Origin: a virus
Virus record (IMG/VR): IMGVR_UViG_3300042562_000747
Coordinates: 19,318 to 83,317 of that record
Direction: 5' to 3' (one strand)
Length of the DNA: 64,000 nt
The notes below the pieces were generated by a model. The model was not told the DNA's origin and made no database searches. It was given only the letters and a program-made list of their open reading frames with translations. Below, piece by piece: positions 1-9,173 of this stretch (the stretch's first letter is position 1; each line of letters begins with the position of its first letter). The position numbers and the translations under genes were made by a program.

Positions 1-359
1 AATTCTTCATCCGTATAGATTACTGATTTGTAAACTCTATCACTTACTTTATCCGGTCCTAAATCTTCAATCTTCCAACAATACTCACATTCATTCGGTC
101 TAATACCTTCCATCATTTCTTTACGAACTAATTTCTTATAATGTGTATTATGTAATGCTTTATATGATTTAGATAATTCTTCTAATGGTATTTTATGTGC
201 CGGTGGATGGTGACATGATGTGGTTTGTCCCATATTTAACCATATAGTAGCATTGTACCACTTTGCTCCACAAAAAGAATTAGAGAGTGAGTTTATTGCC
301 CTATCTCTATATTCTTGAAATGTTTCATCACCTTTTTTTGCATATACAAATTCTGCCAT
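1..359 (-). CDS. Radical SAM protein, N-terminal part only (cut by the left edge)
   Basis: The gene starts at an ATG at 359-357 and stays open to base 1, giving 119 codons. The visible part parallels the N-terminus of the intact radical SAM protein at 2039-3430: both have a CHHP segment (here residues 49-52), LHNT (69-72) and a C-x2-C-W motif (CEYCW, 91-95). The CxxxCxxC cluster loop of the family would lie beyond the window, so enzymatic assignment rests on the paralogue. One base separates it from the stop of the epimerase gene upstream, so it belongs to the same coupled block. Substrate unknown. Confidence 0.7.
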   Translation of the reverse strand, partial: MAEFVYAKKGDETFQEYRDRAINSLSNSFCGAKWYNATIWLNMGQTTSCHHPPAHKIPLEELSKSYKALHNTHYKKLVRKEMMEGIRPNECEYCWKIEDLGPDKVSDRVYKSVIYTDEE

Positions 360-360
360 A

Positions 361-1329
361 TTAAAATGTTTGTGCGTATCCTAACGGAAATCCATTTCTA
401 AATTCAGATGCCATTCTAGGAATCAATACCTGATAGGTTTTCATTAATTCTATAATACCATCATCTAATGTGTATTTTGGTTTCCAACCGGTTGCTTCTA
501 TTTTTGCATTAGATACAATATAATCTCTTTTATCCGGGTCTTCGTAGTAATCATTATATGATATTGCAAAGTCTGGAATATATTTTTGAATAGTTTCTAA
601 TAATTCTTGTTTAGTTAAATTTGCGTTACTTAATCCAACATTATAAACATTATGTCTCATTTTATCATAATTATTTAATGCCCATAAGAATACATTTGCC
701 ACATCTTGAATATGAATAAAGTTTCTCTTAAAATGTTTTTCAAATACGGTTATGTATTTATCTGTCATTGCTTTGTATACAAATTCATTAACTAATAAAT
801 CAGTTCTCATTCTTGGTGATGTACCAAACACAGTTGCTAATCTAAAAATTATTGCTGAACTACATTCTAATAGTAATTTTTCTGCTGCACATTTACTTTC
901 ACCATAAACTGAAATAGGATTTAAAGGTGATTCTTCGGTACATTCTGTTTGTCCTTCACCGATACCATATCCACTATTTGTATTTGGATATAATATAATT
1001 TGTTCATCAGTAATTGTATCTAATATAGTTTCTATTTGAGTAAAGTTTACTTCCCATGCTAACTTAGGGTCTTTAGCACAAGCAGGAAAACCTACAATTG
1101 CGGCTAATGGAATAATAACATCATGTATTCCTACTTCATGTCTTAATAATCTTTCATTACGAACATCACCATATATAAAATTATATTTTTTATTTGTTGT
1201 AAATTGTAATGGAGAAATTTGATTGAATGATAAGTTATCTATGACAGTAACACTATGTCCTGCGTTTAACATCTTTTCGGTAATTACTGAACCTAAATAA
1301 CCTGCACCACCTGTAATTAATATTTTCAT
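361..1329 (-). CDS. NAD-dependent epimerase/dehydratase (extended SDR)
   Basis: A 322-residue nucleotide-sugar epimerase/dehydratase of normal family length. The N-terminal Rossmann motif TGGAGYLG (6-13) binds NAD(P); the active site shows S119 in NTNSGYG and the YxxxK pair Y142/K146 in VYGESK. Members interconvert or dehydrate NDP-sugars in the cytoplasm. Its ATG overlaps the stop of the LamG gene upstream by one base (TAATG), so the two are probably translationally coupled. Its place among glycosyltransferases suggests it makes a sugar donor for them; which sugar cannot be told from sequence alone. A second, divergent epimerase is at 46165-47157. Confidence 0.88.
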   Translation of the reverse strand: MKILITGGAGYLGSVITEKMLNAGHSVTVIDNLSFNQISPLQFTTNKKYNFIYGDVRNERLLRHEVGIHDVIIPLAAIVGFPACAKDPKLAWEVNFTQIETILDTITDEQIILYPNTNSGYGIGEGQTECTEESPLNPISVYGESKCAAEKLLLECSSAIIFRLATVFGTSPRMRTDLLVNEFVYKAMTDKYITVFEKHFKRNFIHIQDVANVFLWALNNYDKMRHNVYNVGLSNANLTKQELLETIQKYIPDFAISYNDYYEDPDKRDYIVSNAKIEATGWKPKYTLDDGIIELMKTYQVLIPRMASEFRNGFPLGYAQTF

Positions 1330-2039
1330 TATATTAGAGTTTGTTTTATATTTGTAATATCTGCCGTTTCTAATGAGTTTCCTGCTAATAATTTATTTAA
1401 TTTAATTTGAATTGTTTTATTCATAAATTCTTCAATATATGCAAAATTACCATTACCACTTTTATCCCACACTTTAAATCTATTTACTTTTGTAAAATCT
1501 AAATTAGTAACTATACCTTCATTGTTTGAAACTATAAATTCAGATATTATACCATTAAAATAATATCTTTCATTAGTATCTTTTAAAAATGGATTCATTA
1601 CACCAATCCATAGTGGTACATGTGCATAATCGCAAGTTTTATATTTACATTTAACCATTCGTTTTTCACCATTTACTGAAACCAAAAACATACTGATTCC
1701 TTCTACATTTTGAATTTGATAAATAACTTTATATTCTTTATCATATTCAAAATCAAATTCTTCAATATGCATATCATCCGAAAAATTACCACTTTCAGGA
1801 TTTGCAGTAAATAATACACATTTTAATTTATTATTATCAATATAAACCCCACTATTTACTATTCCAGGTTTTGCAAAAATATATTGTTTTTTTCCATTAT
1901 TTTGTGCAATAAATGTACAATTTATAATTACAGAATCGTTAAACACCGTTCCCAATAAATTAGGTCGTTTGGATGTATTGTGTTTAGATTCGTTCCATAC
2001 ACTGCAACAAAAAGTATCTTTAAATTCAAATAGTTCCAT
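1329..2039 (-). CDS. Stand-alone LamG/concanavalin A-like domain protein
   Basis: A 236-residue protein that looks like a free-standing LamG (Laminin_G_3-like) jelly roll. The segment KPGIVNSGVYI (about 57-67) parallels the PG-x-N-x-GIS strand of the LamG insertions in the three GT7 proteins upstream, and the pattern LWIGV...YYFNGIISEFIVSNNE (about 143-172) parallels their YIG...F-x-G-x-IA-x-F strands. No catalytic motif or signal peptide is visible. It is coupled by one-base overlaps to the radical SAM gene upstream and the epimerase downstream. Probably carbohydrate- or protein-binding; the ligand is unknown. Confidence 0.55.
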   Translation of the reverse strand: MELFEFKDTFCCSVWNESKHNTSKRPNLLGTVFNDSVIINCTFIAQNNGKKQYIFAKPGIVNSGVYIDNNKLKCVLFTANPESGNFSDDMHIEEFDFEYDKEYKVIYQIQNVEGISMFLVSVNGEKRMVKCKYKTCDYAHVPLWIGVMNPFLKDTNERYYFNGIISEFIVSNNEGIVTNLDFTKVNRFKVWDKSGNGNFAYIEEFMNKTIQIKLNKLLAGNSLETADITNIKQTLI

Positions 2040-3430
2040 TATTTCATTTCTTTACATTTGTTATAAAAATCAGCCAATTCAGGGAATGTTTTTTCAAAAT
2101 TAGTTCCCCTTCTTTTATCATGCTCACTAAAAAATTTATAAAAATCTTTTCTATGTGCCATTCTATCTTCATCATCGATTGATATAAAATAATCATAAAT
2201 TCGTCTAATCTTAACGATTTCAACATCACTAAACCCATAACAATTTACATCATCCCTTAATAATTCATAAAATTCAACTAATTGTGCTTGTTTAAATATT
2301 TCGTCCGACCATTCTTTATCTAATATTCTAATAGATTGATGGTTTGGATATCTTAAATATGAACTATCTAATAATAATGGTTGTTTATAATATCTTAATG
2401 CGTTTGTGTGTTTTGCTTTTAGTGAATATACATCATCAATTAATTTACGATACGATGGTACTGATAATGCGTTGTATGTACTCATTATATCTACTGTCAG
2501 TCTTGGGATATACTGGCATAAATCATCTATTCTATCCATCAATTGATTATATACTAAACCATTTCTAACGTACTCAGCCTGTGTACCATATCCATCACAA
2601 CTTGTGTAAATAATTAATTCTTTAACTAATCCTCGATCGGATATAATTTTAAATTTTTCTCTGAATTTTTTATATAACGAATCGGGTACACCTAAATTTG
2701 AATTGATACTTAAACATAAATTCTTATTTGGATTTGGAGAATCAATGATATAATCTAATACTTTCATAGTATCTTTATGCATCATAGGTTCACCACCTGT
2801 GATTCTAAATGTATATAAATCTTGATACAACTCCGGCCACCATTTCCAAAATGCTTCTACATATGGATTAAATTCACTTTGTGGGATTGGTATTCTACCA
2901 CTACTTACAAAATGTTCTAATCCATTAAAATTATCAGATGTTGGGTATCCACCATGTTGTTCAATTTCTTCCATCCATTTTGTTGAGAATGGTGGTGCAC
3001 AATATGAACATTTAAAATTACAAGCATTACTGAATGAAACTTCTACATACGAAGGATTTATATTATCTCTCCAATTACTTTGTTTAATCTTTTCTAAATG
3101 TGGAAATGCCCATGGTTCAGACGATTTAAATGTTCTATCACTAAATTGATTTGAACTATCCTCTACACCCCAACAATAATCACATTCTGCCGGCTTCCCA
3201 CCTTCTAACATTTCTCTTCTTTTTTGTTTTTTGAAGCGTGTATTATGAAGTGCGGAAGGGTCTCTATTTAATTCAGTTGTTGATACCTGATGTGTCATCG
3301 GATGGTGACAACTATGATTATGTCCAATATGTAAATGCATTGTTACTTGCATCCATTTTGCTAAACAGAATCCTACTCCTACCGCATTTAATTGTTCTCT
3401 TACACTTTCAAATTTTTCGTAACTAGCCAT
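2039..3430 (-). CDS. Radical SAM enzyme with N-terminal Cys/His segment
   Basis: A 463-residue protein. The radical SAM [4Fe-4S] loop C137-x3-C141-x2-C144 is in SNACNFKCSYC, and the SAM-binding GGEP is at 212-215. Before the barrel lies a segment with CHHP (41-44) and C83-x2-C86-W, shared with the truncated paralogue at 1-359; it could hold an extra metal or cluster. Such SPASM/twitch-like proteins are often seen in marine phages without a known substrate. The gene overlaps the first GT7-LamG gene and the LamG gene by one base each, tying it to glycan or surface modification. Peptide or sugar radical chemistry are both possible. Confidence 0.8.
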   Translation of the reverse strand: MASYEKFESVREQLNAVGVGFCLAKWMQVTMHLHIGHNHSCHHPMTHQVSTTELNRDPSALHNTRFKKQKRREMLEGGKPAECDYCWGVEDSSNQFSDRTFKSSEPWAFPHLEKIKQSNWRDNINPSYVEVSFSNACNFKCSYCAPPFSTKWMEEIEQHGGYPTSDNFNGLEHFVSSGRIPIPQSEFNPYVEAFWKWWPELYQDLYTFRITGGEPMMHKDTMKVLDYIIDSPNPNKNLCLSINSNLGVPDSLYKKFREKFKIISDRGLVKELIIYTSCDGYGTQAEYVRNGLVYNQLMDRIDDLCQYIPRLTVDIMSTYNALSVPSYRKLIDDVYSLKAKHTNALRYYKQPLLLDSSYLRYPNHQSIRILDKEWSDEIFKQAQLVEFYELLRDDVNCYGFSDVEIVKIRRIYDYFISIDDEDRMAHRKDFYKFFSEHDKRRGTNFEKTFPELADFYNKCKEMK

Positions 3431-4872
3431 TATGCTTTACAATTTATTATTACAGAATTATTACCTATTTCATCTACTGATATGAGTTCGTATTCTAAAC
3501 TATTCATACCATCGTTTTTCCAATTATACTTACCTTGTTGCATTTCTAATATATATCTTCTTTCATTTCTTGCAGTTGTTTCACCCTTTGCCCATTTATC
3601 TACACCACCAACTGTTATTAGACCTTCGGTTTGGTGTGGTAAACATTCAAACTTACCATCTCTACGGAAAGGTAAGATAGTATTATTAACTTTCAAAGTA
3701 TTTTCTTCTTTTATTTCAACATCATTTATTTCGCCATGATTTCCGTTATCACTTAAATCGTTTAATACATTTCCATTTATTGAATTAAAATCATAATGTG
3801 CCACCATATCATTCGGAAATTCCATTATTTCATTTTCTGATAAACATCTATCCCACATCATAACTTTTGCAATATCACCTTTAAACCATCTATTAACCTC
3901 ATCTACTCCTACCGATGGTGTTGTTCCAATATAGTATGGTTCTGTTCCATATCTTTTTAAATACCCACTATATTCTAATGGTGATGTTGCACCTGTTCCA
4001 AATCTTGCATCACTTTTTTTACCATTGATGTGAAGTGAAATTAATTTATTATCATCATCAACTGTCAATGTTACCCAACTCCATTGTTGTTCGTATCTCT
4101 TTGCCCATAGGTATAAAAATTCTCTTTCATTATTCCATAACATAGAAGTAAATGCTCTACTATTATTATACGATATACCCCAATCATGTCCCGGTCTGCG
4201 AAGGATTGGATATTCACAAAATCTTCTATCTGCATCTCCAATTAAATAAATAGGAACTTTCTCCTCTTGTTGATGTGCTCTTACTAATATTGAAACCGTA
4301 TGTGAACGTGAGCATAAATTTCTAATTGAACGAGATGGTTCTATTTTAACATATGATTTTAATCCATCAAAATATCCATACTTTTGGTTGGTTATATCCG
4401 GTAAATAATGTTGTTCTGCATTACCGGTCAATACACATCTCCAAAAAAGGTCATCATCTTCCATACCCCAATCCCAATAATCGTTTGAGTAACCATTTGT
4501 TGCTCCAACTTGTTCTTTTGTAAACAATACTGCACCACCAAAATACTCCTCATATTTAAGGTTATAATCTGTTTGAGATATTCTTACTGCTAAATGCTTA
4601 GGGTTCTCAGGATTGAACGTATAATCACAAGAACTATCCTCTGGTACCATATCTATATCATGCCATACAATATAATCACATCCATCATCAAATGCGTGTT
4701 TCGCTGCAATGTTTTTCATCTTACCTCTATTGAATAACTTATCATCACATTGATGCGCAAAATATATTTTATGTTCAATACCTTGTTCTTCTAAGAATTT
4801 ATGAACTCTAGGTGAAAACTCTTTTAAATGAGCTTCTCTATTTCTATATGGTACACATACTCCTAACTTCAT
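3430..4872 (-). CDS. GT7-type glycosyltransferase with LamG domain nested inside (copy A)
   Basis: A 480-residue protein. Residues 1-150 read as the core of the beta-1,4-galactosyltransferase family (GT7): VPYRNR (8-13), FNRGK (48-52), the metal-binding DxD in HDIDMVP (71-77), YFGG (110-113) and the acceptor/catalytic WDWGMEDDD (133-141). About 165-395 is a LamG-like jelly roll (RRPGHDWGIS, PYYIGTTPSVG, FKGDIAKVMMWDR). The protein then returns to GT7 at about 400-480, with LPH (metal-ligand histidine region) and DGMNSL (454-459), which matches the DGLNSL near the end of animal enzymes. The LamG therefore interrupts the catalytic domain rather than following it. Start is coupled to copy B by a 4-nt ATGA overlap. 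Confidence 0.82.
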   Translation of the reverse strand: MKLGVCVPYRNREAHLKEFSPRVHKFLEEQGIEHKIYFAHQCDDKLFNRGKMKNIAAKHAFDDGCDYIVWHDIDMVPEDSSCDYTFNPENPKHLAVRISQTDYNLKYEEYFGGAVLFTKEQVGATNGYSNDYWDWGMEDDDLFWRCVLTGNAEQHYLPDITNQKYGYFDGLKSYVKIEPSRSIRNLCSRSHTVSILVRAHQQEEKVPIYLIGDADRRFCEYPILRRPGHDWGISYNNSRAFTSMLWNNEREFLYLWAKRYEQQWSWVTLTVDDDNKLISLHINGKKSDARFGTGATSPLEYSGYLKRYGTEPYYIGTTPSVGVDEVNRWFKGDIAKVMMWDRCLSENEIMEFPNDMVAHYDFNSINGNVLNDLSDNGNHGEINDVEIKEENTLKVNNTILPFRRDGKFECLPHQTEGLITVGGVDKWAKGETTARNERRYILEMQQGKYNWKNDGMNSLEYELISVDEIGNNSVIINCKA

Positions 4873-6281
4873 AGTTTAACTGAAATTTTTATTGCTTTTT
4901 CTGAAAGTTTGTTACTTTCTATTTCTTTATATATGCAGGTGTTTAATCCATCTATTGATAAATCTACTATATTACCTTTCATTTCGTTGTAAAATCTTTC
5001 TTGATTTTTTCTTGTTTCTGAATGTACCCAATTATTCCCAATTGTTGAATTTGAACTATGTTTTAATGTTTTAAATTTTCCTTCTCGTCTAATTGGAACT
5101 ATAATTTCTGTTTCAAATTTATCTACCAATATGTTATCTTCACAATTGTAAATAAATCCATTATTTTTATTGCCACTTAAATCTTGTATAATATCACCTT
5201 TAAAATTTTTAAAATCATAATAACATTTTAAGTATTTTGATTTATCATATTTTCTATAATCATTAATTATAGATTTGTATAATGAATTTTCATATACTTC
5301 TTTTATGTTATCTAATTCTAATACAATATTCCAAATAGCAAACTCAGCAATTAATCCTTTAAAATAAAATTGTTTAGCATCTAATGTTGGATTACCTACC
5401 CCAATATAAAAATAATCATTATCATATTCATATATTTGTTCTTTTAATTCTTTGGTATCGATTAGTTCACCATTCATATAAAAAGAAAATATATCATCTT
5501 CTTTTGTAATTACTAAGTGTGACCATACTTCACCAATGATATCACTTTGAATAGATGTTGAAATATCATCTTTAGTCCAAATCTCACCTTTGTATCGTTT
5601 GAATGATGTGTATGATATACCTGTGTTTCTACCTGGTATTGAAGTAATCTGATATTCATCAAACTGCTCTTTTAATGAAGTTTTACTATCTTCTGGTTTT
5701 ACTTTAATTGATATTGTAAAATCACCATTAAAAATAGATGCTAGATTTTTGTAAGGAATTTTAATGTAAGATTCTTTACCATCAAATTTAAAATAATTTA
5801 TTAAATAGTTTTTATCAGGTATACCTACTGAAATTTTATCCAATGGTATGTTTCTCTGAATACATCTATATAATAAATCATCATCTTCAAATCCCCATCC
5901 CCAATACTCATTAGAATATCCATTTACTAATTTGTAATCATGCACATTAAATAACGTAACACCACCAAAGTAATCAATGAATGGTATATCTTTATTAATT
6001 TTAGATACTAAATGAATTGGTGTATCCGGATAAGAATAATCTACTCCCTTTAAAGGTAACATATCTACATCGTGTAATGCAAAATAATCAAACCCTTCTT
6101 TAATTGCAATCCTAGCTCCTACGTTTAAAAGTTTACCTCTATTAAAAGGCTTATCATCACTCTGTTCAATGACAAAGATTTTATAATCGTAATCCTTTAA
6201 ATACTCTTGCATATAAGGAACGAATACTTCTAAATGAGATTTTCTGTCTCTATATGGAACTATTATTGCTAATTTTTTCAT
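4869..6281 (-). CDS. GT7-type glycosyltransferase with LamG domain nested inside (copy B)
   Basis: A 470-residue paralogue of copies A and C and the one closest to the canonical family: VPYRDR (9-14), FNRGK (46-50), DVDMLP (71-76), YFGG (104-107) and WGWGFEDDD (127-135) are all intact. The LamG insertion runs from about 155 to 385 (SIPGRNTGIS, FYIGVGNPTL, FKGLIAEFAIW). GT7 resumes with RREGKFKTLKH and the helix ETRKNQERF, then DGLNT close to the C-terminus. The expected chemistry is retaining-metal, inverting transfer of a hexose from a UDP-sugar to a sugar acceptor; the LamG may choose the acceptor or anchor the enzyme. No transmembrane anchor is present, unlike animal Golgi enzymes. Confidence 0.84.
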   Translation of the reverse strand: MKKLAIIVPYRDRKSHLEVFVPYMQEYLKDYDYKIFVIEQSDDKPFNRGKLLNVGARIAIKEGFDYFALHDVDMLPLKGVDYSYPDTPIHLVSKINKDIPFIDYFGGVTLFNVHDYKLVNGYSNEYWGWGFEDDDLLYRCIQRNIPLDKISVGIPDKNYLINYFKFDGKESYIKIPYKNLASIFNGDFTISIKVKPEDSKTSLKEQFDEYQITSIPGRNTGISYTSFKRYKGEIWTKDDISTSIQSDIIGEVWSHLVITKEDDIFSFYMNGELIDTKELKEQIYEYDNDYFYIGVGNPTLDAKQFYFKGLIAEFAIWNIVLELDNIKEVYENSLYKSIINDYRKYDKSKYLKCYYDFKNFKGDIIQDLSGNKNNGFIYNCEDNILVDKFETEIIVPIRREGKFKTLKHSSNSTIGNNWVHSETRKNQERFYNEMKGNIVDLSIDGLNTCIYKEIESNKLSEKAIKISVKL

Positions 6282-6502
6282 TAAGCTTCTCTTTCGGACT
6301 CTTTATCTGGTCTTGTAGATGTTCCAACTGCTTTGGTTTTAGCAATATTGTAAAACTCATTCAAATACCATTCTAATCTTGTAGACCATCCTTTGGTATC
6401 TAAATCGTATAACCAATCACTAATGTCTTGTGTAGAGTGTGCAATACTTTCTAATGCTTTTACACCTCTTTCTTCGGTTGTTAATTCTTTTTTCTCTGCC
6501 AT
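6281..6502 (-). CDS. Small hypothetical protein (73 aa)
   Basis: Not recognised. A soluble, charged 73-residue protein with a predicted helical middle (WLYDLDTKGWSTRLEWYL) and an acidic/basic tail. Its stop overlaps the ATG-side junction of copy B by one base and it lies between copies B and C of the GT7-LamG genes, so it is co-translated with them. No cysteines, signal peptide or catalytic motif. Confidence 0.6.
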   Translation of the reverse strand: MAEKKELTTEERGVKALESIAHSTQDISDWLYDLDTKGWSTRLEWYLNEFYNIAKTKAVGTSTRPDKESEREA

Positions 6503-6514
6503 TTTATTTGTTTT

Positions 6515-6820
6515 TTAATAATTTAATAATTTAGTTATAACTTCTGCAAATGCTTTATTTTCATGTCCATCTTCCCAAACTTTATCTTTAATTTGTTTTA
6601 ATTTTTCTCTTTCTATTACAAATTTATCATATTGAATTACATAATCAAATGTATTAGAACCATCTTTATGATACATCTTCATTAATCCCTCAATATTTAA
6701 AATCAATTTAGGTAGAAAAAATCCAAAGTCTCCTTTTGTTTCTTTCATCACTTCTAATTCCTGTGCAATTGCTTCTAATTTTTTTACAAATGCCTCATTT
6801 TTTAATAACTTGTTTATCAT
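6515..6820 (-). CDS. Small helical hypothetical protein (101 aa)
   Basis: Not recognised. Mostly helical, lysine/glutamate-rich protein (for example KLEAIAQELEVMKETKGD). Two ATGs are possible: 6838, or 6820, which overlaps the stop of GT7-LamG copy C as ATGA. I prefer 6820 because that junction type recurs throughout this block. The C-terminus VITKLLNY is followed after 12 nt by the next small gene. It may be an accessory to the GT7 enzymes by position only. Confidence 0.55.
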   Translation of the reverse strand: MINKLLKNEAFVKKLEAIAQELEVMKETKGDFGFFLPKLILNIEGLMKMYHKDGSNTFDYVIQYDKFVIEREKLKQIKDKVWEDGHENKAFAEVITKLLNY

Positions 6821-8298
6821 AAAATTATTTTTAACCATTCGGTTTGTTTATCAAATGTTTCTTGTTTAATTAATTTAAATTTTAAATTATTTAATCCTAT
6901 CTTAGTAGTAGAAAACTTTTCAGTTAATATATCATTAAAAAATATTAATCCATTTTCAATAATATCAGGATCAAATGATTTAAATCGATTAACAATATCG
7001 GTATCATTCTCATGTGGTAATGATTGAAAGTTTGCTTCAATTCTTTTTGGTAATTTTATTTTAGAAGTTTTTATTATTTCATCGTTTAAAAGATATTCTG
7101 AATAATTACTACCATGTGTGTTATACAATGTAGAATGATTGTGATGCTTACTACCATCCATTACAAAGTTTTTATAAAAATTATTAAACTGATATTTTAA
7201 CGTTGGTTCAAATTGTGTTTGTAACTTTCTATTATTAATCAATCCATTTAAATATAAATTTTTGATTTCCGAATCACTTAGTGTATAATCAAACATATAA
7301 AGATTAGCCAATTTACCTCTAAACATATTTTTACCATGTGAACCACATCCAATATAAATTTTATCTTTTGTATAATCCCACAATGGTAATTCAAATTGTG
7401 TTAGTGTATCTACTTTTTTATTTTCTTCAAACGTATCTACAATCAATCTTAATTTATTTGAATCAAAATCAACATTACATACAATATGATGCCATTGATT
7501 TGGTTTTAATTTTCTATAATTAAAATAATATTTATTATCTTTTCCCCAAAAATTAAATCGTAATGTGTTGTCTGGTTGAATTGAAATACCACTATTGAAT
7601 CCAGGAAATGAAACTACATATTGTTCCTCTTTAACAAAATCATCAAAGTTAATCCAAGCTGATATTGTAAATGAATCGGTTGTAATTCCTTTTAAGAATT
7701 TATTTGGTAATACTTCCATTTGAGTTTCACCATCAAATTTTAAATACGATACTTTTTCTTTTTTAATTGAATCTGTAATTCTTAGTCTATCTATTTCATA
7801 TTCAGTATCTACTCTTGGGTAAATGTATTCTGAATCTAATTTAACACCGGCTTTTTCCATTCTAAATAATAAATCTAAATCAGCATATCCCCATCCATAA
7901 TATTCATTTGAATATCCATTTACTAAAATAAAATCTTCTTTTGGAATTATTAATACACCACCTAAATATTGTAAATAAGGTAACGTATTTTCATGTACTT
8001 GCACTCGCGTTGCTAAATGTGTTGGATATTGTTTATAAGAATAATCGGCCTTATCGGATGATGGTAACATATCAACATCGTGAAAACAAAAATAATCATA
8101 TTCATCTTTTAGTAAATGAAATGCCGAATTACATAACTTACCATAATTAAAGGGTTTATCATCCGATTGTTCAATTACAAATATTTTATAATCAATATTT
8201 TTATCTTTTAAAAACGATTGTATATGTGGCAAGAAAATATCGAGATGTTCTCTCCTATCTCTATATGGTACTACAATTGCTAATTTATGATTACTCAT
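6817..8298 (-). CDS. GT7-type glycosyltransferase with nested LamG, divergent catalytic motif (copy C)
   Basis: A 493-residue third paralogue. The start chosen is the ATG at 8298 (MSNHKLAIVVPYRDR), which aligns with copies A and B; an upstream TTG adds only five residues. VPYRDR, the DxD in HDVDMLP and YLGG remain, but FNRGK is FNYGK, the EDDD motif is ADLD (YGWGYADLDLLFR), and the C-terminal DGLN is IGLN. In the GT7 family the second and third residues of EDDD contact the reaction centre and acceptor, so acceptor choice may have changed or activity been lost. The LamG insertion (SFPGFNSGIS, IYIGCGSHGK, FRGKLANLYMF) is intact and lies in the same place as in its paralogues. Confidence 0.8.
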   Translation of the reverse strand: MSNHKLAIVVPYRDRREHLDIFLPHIQSFLKDKNIDYKIFVIEQSDDKPFNYGKLCNSAFHLLKDEYDYFCFHDVDMLPSSDKADYSYKQYPTHLATRVQVHENTLPYLQYLGGVLIIPKEDFILVNGYSNEYYGWGYADLDLLFRMEKAGVKLDSEYIYPRVDTEYEIDRLRITDSIKKEKVSYLKFDGETQMEVLPNKFLKGITTDSFTISAWINFDDFVKEEQYVVSFPGFNSGISIQPDNTLRFNFWGKDNKYYFNYRKLKPNQWHHIVCNVDFDSNKLRLIVDTFEENKKVDTLTQFELPLWDYTKDKIYIGCGSHGKNMFRGKLANLYMFDYTLSDSEIKNLYLNGLINNRKLQTQFEPTLKYQFNNFYKNFVMDGSKHHNHSTLYNTHGSNYSEYLLNDEIIKTSKIKLPKRIEANFQSLPHENDTDIVNRFKSFDPDIIENGLIFFNDILTEKFSTTKIGLNNLKFKLIKQETFDKQTEWLKIIL

Positions 8299-8333
8299 AT
8301 CTAAATGTAACAAATTTTATTTATAAAACCAAA

Positions 8334-9173
8334 TTAAACTGACTGAATTATTTTGAAGATTATCCGCCATAAACTATAACCCAATACACCCGCATCTTCA
8401 ATCATAAATCTCTCATCATAAATATCAATTTTAAAATTATTTGATTTTAATGCATCATACATTATTTGATATTCTTTTGAATAGGCGTAATCTTTTTTGA
8501 TATCTGCCACTGCTTTAATTCGTTCTACACAAGTTGAATCCCATTTAAAATGATGAACTTGTACATTGTATTCATTTGTTGGTGCTATTAATGGATGATT
8601 CCAACCTTGCCATTTCCAAGTTGTTTGTCCATCTATTATTGCATAGTGTTGACCTGGTGTAATTTCTACCCATCCTTTCATTATACACATTTTATTTGGA
8701 CATGCATTACTCAATGGATAACGAAAGCATCCTGCTAATGGAAATTGTTCAAATATATTTATATCTTCTTTTAATTCTGGAAATTCACCATCCCTACCAA
8801 TTCTGTCAACAAATCCACCTCTAACCATTACCCATCCATTCGATTCACATTCATCTATAATTGTATTTAAATCTTTTGAATATACATGAAACTCGTCATC
8901 ATCTGATACTATCCACCAATCATCAGGATACATCATTTTTATTTCATTATACAATTTAGTTACATATTCCCAATTGAATTTTTCTTTATAAACTCTCTTT
9001 ACTATTTTTGCCGTTGGAAATTGTGAAACAATATCATTTACTGCTTCGTATAAACTTTTTCCTTCCCATTCATATACCACCACATACATTTCATCTACTA
9101 AATCTTTATAGTGATTTAGCATATGTTTTAATGTTGATGTTCTACTACCTGTAACTGTAACTAATCTTTTCAT
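8334..9173 (-). CDS. Glycosyltransferase, GT-A type (GT2/GT92-like)
   Basis: A 279-residue protein beginning with a short Rossmann-like strand (RLVTVTGSRTSTL) and carrying DDDEF at 91-95 after WWIVS, the expected place of the metal-binding DxD of GT-A enzymes. A later stretch HYAIIDGQTTW and HHFKWDSTC resembles the acceptor side of GT92/GT2 proteins found in other phages and capsule loci. It is followed by the methyltransferase start junction at 9173 (one-base overlap). The donor sugar is not predictable. Confidence 0.7.
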   Translation of the reverse strand: MKRLVTVTGSRTSTLKHMLNHYKDLVDEMYVVVYEWEGKSLYEAVNDIVSQFPTAKIVKRVYKEKFNWEYVTKLYNEIKMMYPDDWWIVSDDDEFHVYSKDLNTIIDECESNGWVMVRGGFVDRIGRDGEFPELKEDINIFEQFPLAGCFRYPLSNACPNKMCIMKGWVEITPGQHYAIIDGQTTWKWQGWNHPLIAPTNEYNVQVHHFKWDSTCVERIKAVADIKKDYAYSKEYQIMYDALKSNNFKIDIYDERFMIEDAGVLGYSLWRIIFKIIQSV

